NCBI GenBank assembly: GCA_905221605.1
Contig: CAJNDS010001101.1
Coordinates: forward strand, 340,001-362,500
Reading direction: 5' to 3'
Length of the DNA stretch: 22,500 bases
Source: Symbiodinium natans
Lineage: Eukaryota; Sar; Dinophyceae; Suessiales; Symbiodiniaceae
Made by a program: the position numbers and the translations under genes. Positions 1-8,440 of this stretch are shown in pieces. Each line of letters opens with the position of its first letter. The stretch's first letter is position 1. The notes under the pieces are model-generated. The model saw only the letters and a program-made list of their open reading frames with translations. It did no database searches and had not been told where the DNA came from.

Positions 1-195
1 CTCAGGGCTTGGGGCCTGGGGCCCTGAACCCTGAGGAAATTTAGGGTTAGATTGGAGGTGGGGTGAGACCTACGCCTTGAACTCAAAACCCAAAACCCTA
101 ACCCTAAACCCAAAACCCTGAAGCCTAACTAGGGTTTAGGGTTGAGGGTTTAGGGTCTAAGGTCCAGGGTCTCGGGTTTGGGTTGAGGGCGACCT
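1..195. repeat. Degenerate telomere-type repeats, both orientations
   Basis: CCCTAA-type units on the + strand (about 85-120) are followed after a short junction by TTTAGGG-type units (about 131-190). The units carry many substitutions (AGGGTCTAAGG, GGGTTGAGGG). The order, C-rich then G-rich strand, is that of an inverted repeat able to fold back. No coding potential seen. Confidence 0.75.
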
Positions 196-199
196 CCAA

Positions 200-1330
200 G
201 CCTAAGTAGGGAATAGGATTTGGTTTTTAGGAATTCGGGGCTATAGGAAGTAAAGGAAATCAAGGAAAAAAGGCTGAGGGAAGAAGATTTAGGGATCCGG
301 CTCTTGAGGTTTTAGCGCAAAGGACTTGGTGAATAAGATTGGTTCGTAAAATGTAAGGGCTCTCCTCTTTAGGATTTCAAGATGCCCTTCCTTGGGGCTT
401 AGGGAATAACATTAAGGGAATAAGATCTAGGGAACAAGATTTAGGGACCCCGCTCTTTAGGATTTAGCGATAAGGATTTGGGTAATAGGATCCTAAGGCT
501 GAATCTTGAAGAGAGGAGCCCCTGAATCCTATTTTCAAATCCTTGTCCCTAAATCCTTTTCGCGAAACCTACAGGGTGGGACCCAGATCTCTTCCCTTAA
601 TGTTATGCCCTTAGTCCTATTCCCTATAGAGGAGCGTCCTTAAATCTTAAAGAGGAGCCTTTTCAACAAATCCTATTCCCCAAGTCGTTTTCGCCAAACC
701 CTCTAGGAGAGCCCTAAATCCGAAAGCAAAAACGAACCAAAATTCTTGTCTCTAAATCCTAAAGAGCGGGATCCCATAATCTTTACTCTCAAATCCTATC
801 CCCAACCCTGAAAAGGGGGCCCTTACATCTAAAAAACAGATCCTATTCCCTAAATCCTTTGCGCTAAGTCCTAAAAGGTGGGATCCCGAAATCTTCTTCC
901 CCATCTCAGTCCCTGAATATTCCTTAAGTCCTATGCCCGAAGCCCTAAAGAGGGGTCCATAAACCGTAAAGAGCAGAGTCCCAAGTCCTAAAGATGCACA
1001 TCTGCAAGCCTAAACCCTCTAAACCCTAAACATGTTGGGAGGACGTGGGGCTTGGGGCCTCGAGAGTGACTCTTCCCTGAATATTCCGCTAAATCCTGAA
1101 GAGCGGGATCCCTAACTCTTATTCCCTATATCTTCTTTCCTTAATGTCCGTCAAATCCAAAAGCGCTAGGGTGGGATCCTGTTCCCGCAAGCATATTTCC
1201 TTAATCTTCGTCCCCAAACCTATTGCAGAAGTAGAAGCCATATATGGCCGGTGGTCCTGAATCCCTAAAGAGGAGAGCCAATCCCTAAAAGTGAACCCGG
1301 ATACCTAACATATTCCCTTAGTCGCTATAC
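200..1330. repeat. Highly degenerate dispersed-box repeat, orientation reversal near 500
   Basis: A short box close to AAATCCTAAAGAGCGGGATC recurs at about 752-775, 865-888 and 1089-1112 on the + strand, with more diverged versions near 545-580 and 1145-1178. The reverse complement appears at about 289-317 and 443-468. Between boxes lie CTTATTCCCTTAAAT-like words, which look like decayed CCCTAAA units. The left ~300 bp therefore mirrors the right ~800 bp, a large imperfect inverted repeat. No gene is visible. Confidence 0.55.
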
Positions 1331-1405
1331 GCTCAAATTCAGCGGCCTGATGCGTAAGAAACCTTGAACAAGCACGGCTTGGAAACAAAAGAGGAAACCA
1401 ATGCA

Positions 1406-1552
1406 AATCGATCCAAAACCTATTCAACTTGGATAGCGCTTTTGGATTCAAGATTCTAGATTCAAGGTGCCCAGGAGAACTTGCCCGAGCATCTTGAATC
1501 TTGAATATTGAATCCAAAAGCGCATTCAAGTTGAATAGGTCTTGAATTGATT
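1406..1552. repeat. Long inverted repeat / hairpin with ~65-bp arms
   Basis: Left arm 1406-1470 and right arm 1489-1552 are reverse complements, with about 57 of 64 aligned positions matching, one single-base gap and an 18-nt loop (1471-1488). The arms share CTTTTGGATTCAA and ACCTATTCAACTTG. Each arm also holds tandem GATTCAA words, so the structure has internal repetition. It could be a foldback element or the template of a long RNA hairpin. No target-site duplication was found. A 74-residue minus-strand reading frame across it is a by-product. Confidence 0.8.
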
Positions 1553-1639
1553 AGAATCGGTGCCATATTGTTTCATCTTGTTCCGGAGCGAAAGTTGCGT
1601 GCTCATGTATACTAAAAAATATGTTTCGGGCTCGTGTTC

Positions 1640-1755
1640 TAATATATTTATTATATTGTTTTTCATTCTTACTACTATTATTCTTCTTCTTATTATTAAT
1701 AACAATAGTATTTTTATTTGATGATGATGATTATTATTATTATATTATTGTTCTA
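1640..1755 (+). repeat. TTA/TTC-rich microsatellite
   Basis: Imperfect TTA, TTC, GAT and TAT trinucleotides run through this stretch. Any translation is a homopolymeric run of F, L, Y and D residues, so the reading frame over it (1621-1824) is not taken as a gene. Confidence 0.8.
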
Positions 1756-2021
1756 TTGGAAATAGAGAATGAGTTTCAGGCACTCACCCGACCCCGACAA
1801 CTCACGCCTTTCTGTGGAAGCTGAAATTCTGGAAAAGGGCGTGGGTACATGGGGTGGGGGTACCTAATATACTCAATATCGATGTACGTAGTTCTTGGCT
1901 TTTAGAGGGGGTGGGGCGGGATTACGCAAAACATCCGCCCATGTCCTCGTCCGAGATGCACAACTGGACCTGAAAGTACAGGGAGCTGCCAGCCCCCTCC
2001 CCCCCCCGTCCTTCCGCCCCC
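1756..2021. other. Unassigned spacer with G-rich and C-rich runs
   Basis: No gene or repeat family is recognised. It contains G-rich patches (about 1850-1860 and 1905-1920) and a C-rich stretch (about 1994-2023) just before the next telomere-type array. Confidence 0.5.
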
Positions 2022-2078
2022 CCAGGGTTTAGGGTTTAGGGTTTCAGGTTTAGGGTTTGGGGTTTAGGGTTTGGGTCA
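2022..2078 (+). repeat. Short imperfect TTTAGGG array
   Basis: About seven units of TTTAGGG with TTTCAGG and TTTGGGG variants. It begins directly after a C-rich tract. Confidence 0.85.
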
Positions 2079-2200
2079 GGAACTTGGGTTTTAAGAGCTA
2101 GCACTTGACTGCCTGTTGCTGGGGACTCACAATCTCAGCCCAGGGAGCCTCATACCGCTGGATTAAGAAATACAAGGGCTTAGAGTTTGGGGTTTAGTTA

Positions 2201-2389
2201 GGGTTTAGGGTTTAGGGTTTAGGGTTCAGGGTTCAGGGTTCAGGGTTCAGGGTTCAGGGTTCAGGGTTCAGGGTTCAGGGTTCAGGGTTCAGGGTTTAGG
2301 GTTTAGGGTTTAGGGTTTAGGGTTTAGGGTTTAGGGTTTAGGGTGTAGGGTGTAGGGTTTAGGGTTTAGGGTTTAGGGTTTAGGGTTTA
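2201..2389 (+). repeat. 27-unit telomere-type array with a GGGTTCA block
   Basis: Perfectly phased 7-mers: three GGGTTTA (2201-2221), ten GGGTTCA (2222-2291), seven GGGTTTA (2292-2340), two GGGTGTA (2341-2354) and five GGGTTTA (2355-2389). Phase is never lost over 189 bp. The variant units occur as contiguous blocks rather than being scattered, so local amplification of a variant unit is more likely than independent mutation. Confidence 0.95.
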
Positions 2390-2630
2390 GGCTTTCTTGC
2401 AGGTTTAGGGTGCCTCAAGCTACATTGGGACCCTTAATTGAGGTTAACTAGGGGGAGGGAGCTCAGGTGTCAGCCCGCCAAAAGACACTCAGGTTAGGGT
2501 TTAGTAGGTATTCGGGTGTGGGAATAAGGTTTAGGTGTTAGGGTTAAGGCCCCTCCCAAATCAAAGATGTGCAGTCAGGCGAGGATTGTGGATGGAGTAG
2601 TCGCGAAGATCCGCCAAAGACCCTTAGGTA
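2390..2630. other. Spacer with scattered telomere-like words
   Basis: Mostly non-repetitive, with isolated GGGTTTAG and GTTAGGG words near 2400 and 2495-2550. No gene or structured element seen. Confidence 0.5.
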
Positions 2631-2790
2631 CCCTAAACCGAAACCCTAAAACCTAAGCCCTAAACCCTAAAACCTAAACCCCTAAACCCCTAAACCCCTA
2701 AACCCCTAAACCCCTAAACCCCTAAACCCCTAAACCCCTAAACCCCTAACCCCTAAACCCCTAAACCCCCAAACCCCCTAAACCCTAAAC
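2631..2790 (-). repeat. CCCTAAA array with homogenised 8-mer CCCCTAAA block
   Basis: Degenerate CCCTAAA units (2631-2678) lead into eight perfect CCCCTAAA 8-mers (2679-2742), one 7-mer, two more 8-mers, then C-expanded units to about 2790. Insertion of one C per unit, repeated in phase, shows that this variant was copied as a block. On the minus strand it reads TTTAGGGG. Confidence 0.93.
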
Positions 2791-2916
2791 CCCCCCGCCC
2801 TCCCCCCCTGTCCATCCACGACCCGCCTTCCCTCCGAATTCGCACCCTCGCTGCTCTCGCTAGCAATGTCCACCACCATACGCGTGGGAATCCTGGCGTC
2901 TTTAACAGCTTTTTTG

Positions 2917-2979
2917 GGGTTTAGGGTTTAGGGTTTAGGGTTTAGGGTTTAGGGTTTAGGGTTTAGGGTTTAGGGTCTA
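2917..2979 (+). repeat. TTTAGGG array (8 perfect units)
   Basis: Eight perfect GGGTTTA units (2917-2972) and one GGGTCTA. It ends 14 bp before the TA flanking the inverted-repeat element at 2996. Confidence 0.95.
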
Positions 2980-2995
2980 GGGGTAGTCTAAGGTA

Positions 2996-3136
2996 CTTGG
3001 AGGTTCATGGTACTTATTAACCAATTATAACTGTACACATCGCCCAACTTATAAGCCCCTTAAGTGCCCCAGAATGGTTATAAGTACAGTCATATGTACA
3101 GTTGTAATTGGTTAACAAGTACCATGAACCTCCTAG
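2996..3136. mobile_element. MITE-like element, family A, copy 1 (141 bp)
   Basis: The termini are inverted repeats reading CTTGGAGGTTCATGGTAC inward (right end CTAGGAGGTTCATGG when reverse-complemented), and the match continues for about 40 bp into TTAACCAATTA. TA lies directly outside each end (2994-2995, 3137-3138), as expected of a Tc1/mariner-type target duplication. Two further copies lie at 11163 and 18938. Positions 3041-3089 match 11212-11260 at 45 of 49 bases. No coding capacity, so any movement would need an enzyme from elsewhere. The class assignment is inference. Confidence 0.82.
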
Positions 3137-3138
3137 TA

Positions 3139-3443
3139 ATCTTACCATCACTTGACTCAATCTCTCAGGGAGTATGTATACTGTATATGTACGTATATAG
3201 TATCTATAATTAGTACCTACTGTATCTATAGTATCTATACAATGGGACCAAACACTACAATTGCAAAGGGTTTGGGTATTTTAAACGGGGCAACCCTAAA
3301 CCCTAAACCCTAAACCCTAAAGCCTAAACTGCTTGGAAGGAGGGCCGGTTTTCAAAAGTGCTGCGGGGGAACTGCTGGGCCTGTTCCGGGCCTCTTCAAG
3401 CCCTCTGATGGGCCTCTCTGGGCCTCCTGGGGGCATCCTCAGA
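3139..3443. other. Spacer: TA-rich patch and a short CCCTAAA array
   Basis: About 3172-3240 is rich in GTATCTATA and TATATGTAC words. About 3293-3329 holds four to five CCCTAAA units. The rest is unassigned and no gene is seen. Confidence 0.55.
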
Positions 3444-3472
3444 GTTTAGGGTTTAGGGTTTAGGGTTTAGGG
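3444..3472 (+). repeat. Short TTTAGGG array
   Basis: Four GTTTAGG-phase units, followed by a separate perfect palindromic hairpin at 3483-3506. Confidence 0.85.
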
Positions 3473-3482
3473 CTGATCTAAG

Positions 3483-3506
3483 CTTGCAGCAGCTGCATGC
3501 TGCAAG
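3483..3506. repeat. Perfect 9-bp stem hairpin
   Basis: CTTGCAGCA (3483-3491) and TGCTGCAAG (3498-3506) pair perfectly around a GCTGCA loop. No U-tract follows and there is no gene next to it, so it is recorded only as a structure. Confidence 0.6.
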
Positions 3507-3829
3507 CGAGCCTCTTTCGGAAGCTCTCTGCTGAAGCACAAGTCAGTTGGGACAGGTGCCCTAGACCCTAAACCAGAGGGTGTGGTGTGGTGTTTGGTGG
3601 AGGGAAGGCCACGAAGTGTTCCCGTTCAGTGCTCCGTCAGCTGGGAGGCTCCCGAAAAAGGGTGGAGGGTGTAGGGTTCAGGGTTGTGCAATTCCAAAAC
3701 CATGTGAAGTAGGGTTGTGCGAAAGCTAGTATCTCTGATACATACACGCATCAAGATTTATGAGGACCCTACATGCATGTACCAGAACCTTCATATGAAC
3801 ACTGCTTGCTTCCAGGGTGAGGGACCCAA
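3507..3829. other. Unassigned spacer
   Basis: Mixed sequence with a few telomere-like words (near 3665-3690). No gene, RNA or strong repeat seen. Confidence 0.45.
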
Positions 3830-3968
3830 AGAGCCCAATACCCCTTACTTTATAATTTAAGGTATATTCCTTAATTAAAGGGCATATTTCTGAATTAAAG
3901 GGCATAATACCCCTTACTTTATGAATCTAAGGTATCTTCCTTTATTAAAAGGGTATTGATTGGGCTCT
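3830..3968. mobile_element. MITE-like element, family B, copy 1 (139 bp)
   Basis: The ends are AGAGCCCAATACCCCTTA (left) and its near reverse complement (right, with a 2-bp insertion). Inside are two direct repeats of about 42 bp (3841-3881 and 3910-3953), each running from CCCCTTACTTTAT through TTCCTTTATTAAAGGG-like sequence, so this copy looks like a partial dimer. Related ends occur at 13949-13981, 15735-15762, 18766-18862 and 19499-19600. No coding capacity and no clear target duplication. Confidence 0.72.
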
Positions 3969-4082
3969 CTGGGGATTTAGGGCTTCAACACAAAAATTAG
4001 GAGCTTTAGGGCTTTCGGGTTTATCGTGGGAAGCCAGGCTCCATCAGAGACGTTTTGGGGCGGGGTGGGTCTGGTGCTTCTT
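3969..4082. other. Unassigned spacer
   Basis: Scattered TTTAGGGCTT words only. Confidence 0.4.
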
Positions 4083-4124
4083 GGGTTTAGGGTTTAGGGT
4101 TTAGGGTTTAGGGTTTAGGGTTTT
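4083..4124 (+). repeat. TTTAGGG array (5 perfect units)
   Basis: Five perfect GGGTTTA units (4083-4117) and one GGGTTTT. Confidence 0.92.
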
Positions 4125-4255
4125 CGTGCGCCTTCTGTCCAAGCGCCCTGCGTGCTTGGCACACATGGCGGGCAAGTCTAAGGCACAACAGGGTGCTAGC
4201 TTCAGGCACCGCAACCCTTTGTGTACTTGCTCTTCGAAGTCTTCCCTACACGTGT

Positions 4256-4325
4256 ATGAACATGAATACATACAGACATATATATATATGTATATGAACA
4301 TGTATATGTATATGTATATTCATAC
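4256..4325. repeat. AT/GTATAT microsatellite
   Basis: ATACATAC, TATATATATATG and repeated ATGTATATG words. The small reading frames crossing it are rich in Y, I, M and H from the dinucleotide repeat and are not genes. Confidence 0.8.
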
Positions 4326-4485
4326 CAAGAAAATGATTATGTTTGTTTATGCACTTGTTTGCCTGCTTGTGCATCACGTTCACATCTTCTGTTATTGAGC
4401 ACATGGTCGACACGCATGCGGCGTGTGTATGTTTTATGGCTTTGGGAGGCATAGGGTGCGCTTCGGGATATGTCGGAGCAGCTCG

Positions 4486-4543
4486 TTTGACCTAGTAGGT
4501 CTACTTAGTATCCCACCTTACTAACCCCACTTACTAAGTCAAA
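4486..4543. repeat. Inverted-repeat element, family E, copy 1
   Basis: The left end TTTGACCTAGTAGG matches the inverted right end TTTGACTTAGTAAG, with a second inner pair TTAGTA/TTACTAA. A related copy lies at 5722-5797 and shares TTTGACTTAGTAAG, GTCTACTT and CCCACCTTACTAA with it. It may be a very short foldback element. Confidence 0.6.
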
Positions 4544-5357
4544 AGGGCTTTCAAGTAGGGGGGCCACGTACTACATGTGCTACCCCCCGGAATTCTGGAC
4601 ATTTCGTTTGCTTCTTGCGGCAGCATGTCGCTTATGTCTCGTGGCCGGATGCTTCGCCGGAGAGGAGGGAGAGATGAGCCTGAAGAAACACGTCCGCGGA
4701 GGGTTTAGGGTTTAGGGTTTAGGGTTGTTCCGTCAGCGTTAAGATTGTCAGAGTTAAGGTTTCCCTAAAGCCTAAACCCTGAACCCTGAAACCAAGGTGC
4801 AACCTTAAACCCCTACATCCTGCCTCAGGGTGATTTGGGTACCCTCAAGGTGTACAGGAAATCTTCTCCTTTCGCTACCCACCCTTGACCAACAAGTTCT
4901 TAGACATAGAAGGACCGCCTAAATCCATATTTCCCTACGACTGCAAGTGAAACTGTCCCAAAGATCCACAACCCTGAGCCCTGAACCCCGGAAGTCTAGC
5001 TGGGGCTCTGGGGTTTATAGTGTGTATGGGCTGAGACGCAAGTATCTCTTCGAAGTACTCCTCGACCTTGGCAGCCCTGGTAGCCCAGTAAACATATCCT
5101 AGTAAGAGTACCCATTCGTGAGGTTGGTTACAAAAAAGAAAAATAGAAAAGCTGCAAAAGGGAACCTACACCCATTAGTAACCAAGGAAAAAAGTGTCCC
5201 TTTTGGTTTAAAGGGGGCTTAGAAGGGAACCCCAAACCCGAAACAAAGGGAACACGTGCCTACTCTGGGTGTAAGGCTACCTACCAAGAAAGCCCGAGCC
5301 CAAAGCCCGAACCCCGGAATCTCTAGGAGCGAGCGATCAGTCACATGACTTCCTTGA
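4544..5357. other. Degenerate repeat DNA and unassigned sequence
   Basis: Holds a short clean TTTAGGG array (4701-4726), decayed CCCTAAA and CCCTGAA words (about 4765-4812 and 4970-4990), and otherwise non-repetitive sequence. No gene recognised. Confidence 0.5.
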
Positions 5358-5455
5358 ACCCGAAACCCTAAACCCTAAACTTTGCACCCCAAACCCTAGA
5401 CCCGAAACCCTAAACCCTAAACCCGAAACACAAACCCTAAACCCTAAATCTCAAA
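5358..5455 (-). repeat. CCCTAAA/CCCGAAA array
   Basis: About 12 units of CCCTAAA with CCCGAAA, CCCCAAA and CCCTAGA variants, interrupted near 5381-5388. Confidence 0.85.
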
Positions 5456-5721
5456 CCTACCACTCTCCAACCCAAAAGACCAGCAATGGAAAGTCTAGGG
5501 CTTCAGACCTGTGTTCGGCTGTTTAACGTTGCCTTACGCCTTCGACCCATCTTCCCAGCTATAAAGCTGTTGCCAGTAAACCCTAAACCCTGAACCCTAA
5601 ACCCTAAAGTGCTGGGCCCTGCCTAGCCCCAACCTGTTTAGGTTTGGGGTGTAGGATGTAGGAAGTTCCCCAAAAAGCCCTCGCTACCCCGTATTAATTA
5701 AGGAAACTTACTTGGAAGCTC
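5456..5721. other. Spacer with short CCCTAAA array
   Basis: About 5578-5609 carries four to five CCCTAAA/CCCTGAA units. The remainder is unassigned. Confidence 0.5.
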
Positions 5722-5797
5722 TTTGACTTAGTAAGTCTACTTCGTATGCCAGGGAAGCCCTCGAAAAATCCCCACGACCCACCTTACTAAGCCTAAA
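5722..5797. repeat. Inverted-repeat element, family E, copy 2
   Basis: TTTGACTTAGTAAGTCTACTT on the left and CTTACTAAG on the right are inverted. Relative to copy 1 (4486-4543) it carries about 30 extra bases in the middle (about 5748-5777) and lacks the last inner TTACTAA. Confidence 0.55.
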
Positions 5798-6480
5798 AGA
5801 GATTCCCAGTAATTCATATAGGGATCCTGAATATGAGTTCAGGGGCATCGGGCTCATTTTGGGTCGGATATCTCCCGGAACAAAAAGCAGGGTTTAAAGG
5901 TAAAGGTGCATAAGGTCTGACTTCCGGTGCACATGCCCTAAGCCCTCAACCCTAAGCCCTACACCCTAGACCCGACACCCTTAAAACCTAAACCCTAAAT
6001 CCAGTCCTGTTAAACCGTGAAAGAAATTCCTTAAGGTTTGGGTTGAAGTTTTGCGAACGGCAGTGTCTGTTTACTCCTCAGCAGTTACTCCTGCTTCTCA
6101 CAGTGTGCAGACAAGACAACACAACAAAACCTATGTCCTCCGAAGTAACATAAAACGGCTTCTTGACCAAAACCCTCGCGTTTATTAACATTTACCTTCC
6201 CAAGAACCACGTTGGAAGTGAACCCGTAGGGTAAGTTATCAACCCCTAAGCCCTAAACTCTTGTTCTCTAAGCCCTCAACCCAAATCCCCTATCCCAATG
6301 AAACTACACCAGTTGTTCTTCGTAAGACGAGCCGTTCAAAGTATGGATTGCGTCGGTTGTTAAAGCGAGATTAGTTTGATTTTTTGGTAGAAGATGGTAA
6401 TTTTAATTAATAGAAAAGTTTATGTTAAATTTATAGTAGCGTGATTGCGTATTTCTAGTCGTGGAGAGAAGCGCTTGAAA
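5798..6480. other. Unassigned region with decayed CCCTAAA patches
   Basis: CCCTAA-like words occur at about 5936-6000 and 6240-6296. About 6350-6450 is AT-rich unique sequence. No reading frame of note, RNA gene or inverted repeat seen. Confidence 0.5.
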
Positions 6481-6523
6481 CCCCACCCTAAACCCGAAAC
6501 CCTAAACCCTGAACCCTAAACCC
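6481..6523 (-). repeat. Short CCCTAAA array
   Basis: Five to six units with CCCGAAA and CCCTGAA variants. Confidence 0.85.
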
Positions 6524-6623
6524 CTGTGTGGTCATAGCGCCTCGCTGGTTGAAGCTGTGCCGCTCGGCTGGGGTTCGGTGGGCAGCTCGACCTCCTCTCG
6601 GCGGATCTCCGCGGGTGGGGGGG

Positions 6624-6680
6624 CATAGGGTCTATAGGGTCTATAGGGTCCATAGGGTCTGTAGGGTCTATAGGGTCTAT
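6624..6680. repeat. 9-bp minisatellite, locus 1 (6 units)
   Basis: Six units of TATAGGGTC with first-dinucleotide variants CA, TA and TG at 6624-6677, then a partial unit. The same unit and the same variants form locus 2 at 10468-10605. The 9-bp period keeps frames open, giving Asp-Pro-Ile/Thr/Met repeats on the minus strand (6516-6758) and Arg-Val-Tyr repeats on the plus strand. Without other evidence these are repeat translations, not genes. Confidence 0.93.
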
Positions 6681-6689
6681 GTGCCATGG

Positions 6690-7740
6690 ACCTTTACGTG
6701 TAATGTGGGAACCACAGGGTTTGCAGCTTAAACTTGTCTGTGCAAGTAAGTAAAACACTGAACCTCAAAGCAATCGCAAATTGCAAGTTCATCATCACAA
6801 ATCCCTTGAACACAGCACCAAACCAAAAAGTTTACATGAACTTCCGAAACGCCAAAAAACCCTCAAAGACATCCTCAACCAACAACAAGTTGAACTATGC
6901 CTTCACAAACACTTCAAACCACCACGTCCAAACCGAAGGAGCAACCAAAACCAAGCGCAGTCTGAGCTATCTCTTGCGACCACGGAACCTTGGCTGTGGA
7001 GGAAAAAGTATGAAAACATAAAAGTATAATGATGCTCACGATGCTCTTCGGCTCTCCTCAAAACCTAAAGAAGCCGTGCGATGAGATACTTTTTTTCTCT
7101 CCACAAGTGTTGCCGATTCAGTACTGCACTGTGAATTCTTTCATAGAAGTTCAGAACCGCATGTTGGCCGAAGTTGAGAAGCTACAGCATGCGTGCGATC
7201 TCTATTCGCACTACATGTCTCACACTGGCCACTACATGTACCGCACTGCGACTTCATGCATGGAAAACCTGAACGGCAGGTTGTCCTGAACTTCCTTGAG
7301 AAGCTTCTGCTCTGCGAAAGAAAAAATGAGAGCGGGGCCATAGCTCGTTCGTTCTTCTTCCACGTTGTGTGCGGCGAACCTTTCTTCTTGTCGTTCTTGT
7401 TGCTGTTCTTCTTGCCGTTGTTTTTGCCCTTGTTCTTGCCCATGTCGCCTCAAAGCAGATCACAAAATGAGTAACATTTACGCTTCTTGTTTAGTCTAAA
7501 ATCGCTGGCCTTCGGCGTGCAAGCAAAAACAAAAGGAGCGCGGTGAAACAATGCTTGAGCAGAACTGAGCATCGCAGTCGCTAAACTTCGCTCATGCATG
7601 CCGATGTGCAATACACGTAGCTGCTACTTGCCGTCCACTCAAAATCTTAACGCTTCAGAGCTCTAACCTTTCCCGTCAATCATATCGCCACAGTCGGTGT
7701 CAGGTTGGCCTGAGCGTCATGGCATTTCTAGATAACCCTT
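6690..7740. other. Unique-sequence island with short unrecognised ORFs
   Basis: About 1 kb almost free of telomere-type repeats. An open frame ending at 7029 (start about 6781, no ATG) overlaps by one base an ATG-initiated frame of 86 codons at 7029-7289, which holds the helix-like stretch FIEVQNRMLAEVEKLQHA. On the minus strand an ATG frame (7141-7443, 100 codons) begins with a Lys/Asn-rich leader from the low-complexity tract below. Frames conflict and none matches a family I recognise. This could be a decayed or intron-split gene, or non-coding DNA. A 21-bp tandem duplication (7209-7229, 7230-7250) lies inside. Confidence 0.35.
7379..7441. repeat. TTCTTG/TTGCTG low-complexity tract
   Basis: Imperfect TTCTTG, TTGCCG and TTGCTG hexamers. 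It accounts for the Lys/Asn-, Gln/Glu- and Leu/Phe-rich translations in this area. Confidence 0.8.
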
Positions 7741-7761
7741 AGCCCTAAACCTTGTCGATTT

Positions 7762-8180
7762 CGAGCGCAAGCTAGGTGTTCAAAAAAGTTTTTTGAAATC
7801 ATACAAAACATTGAGTAAAAACTACATTCAAACAACAAAACCGCATAACAAACACCAAAATCAATTTTGACACGTGTGCTGTCGGGATTTGCTGTGCCGA
7901 GCGCAAGCTAGCTGTACAATAATCACAACCTTTTTCGAAACCGTACAAAACACTCTGTAAAAAACACTCTAAAATTAAGAAAGCAGCAAAACGAACATCA
8001 AAATCAATTGTGACACCTGTAGTGTAGGGATTTGCTGTGCCGAGCGCAAGCTAGCTGTACAAAATCATAATCTTCTTCGAAACCATACAAAACACTGAGT
8101 AAAAACACTCAAAAACAAGAAAGCAGCAAAACAAACACCAAAATCAATTTTGACACGTGTGCTGTAGGGATTTGCTGTGC
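7762..8180. repeat. Three tandem units of ~140 bp
   Basis: Units at 7762-7897, 7898-8040 and 8041-8180 each start CGAGCGCAAGCTAG, continue through CATACAAAACA- or CGTACAAAACA-like and AACACCAAAATCAATT-like words, and end near GGGATTTGCTGTGC. Lengths are 136, 143 and 140 bp. The second and third units are most alike and the first is the most diverged. No reading frame spans them. Confidence 0.9.
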
Positions 8181-8440
8181 TTCAATTTAAAATAAGCTGA
8201 TTAAATTGTCCTATATACAAAAAACTATACACAAGCCTAAGCAAAAACAAACAAACCACAAGAACACTCCCAAACTAAACTTCACCTAAGATGAGAGGTT
8301 GCTACTGCCGGCAAAGACGTAGCATCTAAACATCCGTGAGGTTGACCTTCAGCTTGTGATTTTTTGTCGTGACTGGGATTACGCTTCGACACAGAATTTC
8401 AGTGAGTGCCACATCTCACTTGACGAAAGCATTTCCAGCC
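8181..8440. other. Unassigned AT-rich spacer
   Basis: A-rich sequence (about 8215-8280) and non-repetitive sequence. Nothing recognised. Confidence 0.45.

Noticed and set aside
1305-1529. 74-codon minus-strand frame over the hairpin
   Set aside because: It lies across an inverted repeat and starts outside it; the composition follows the hairpin sequence and no motif is visible.
7762-8180. CRISPR-like array
   Set aside because: Repeats are ~140-bp tandem units without unique spacers, and the context is eukaryotic.
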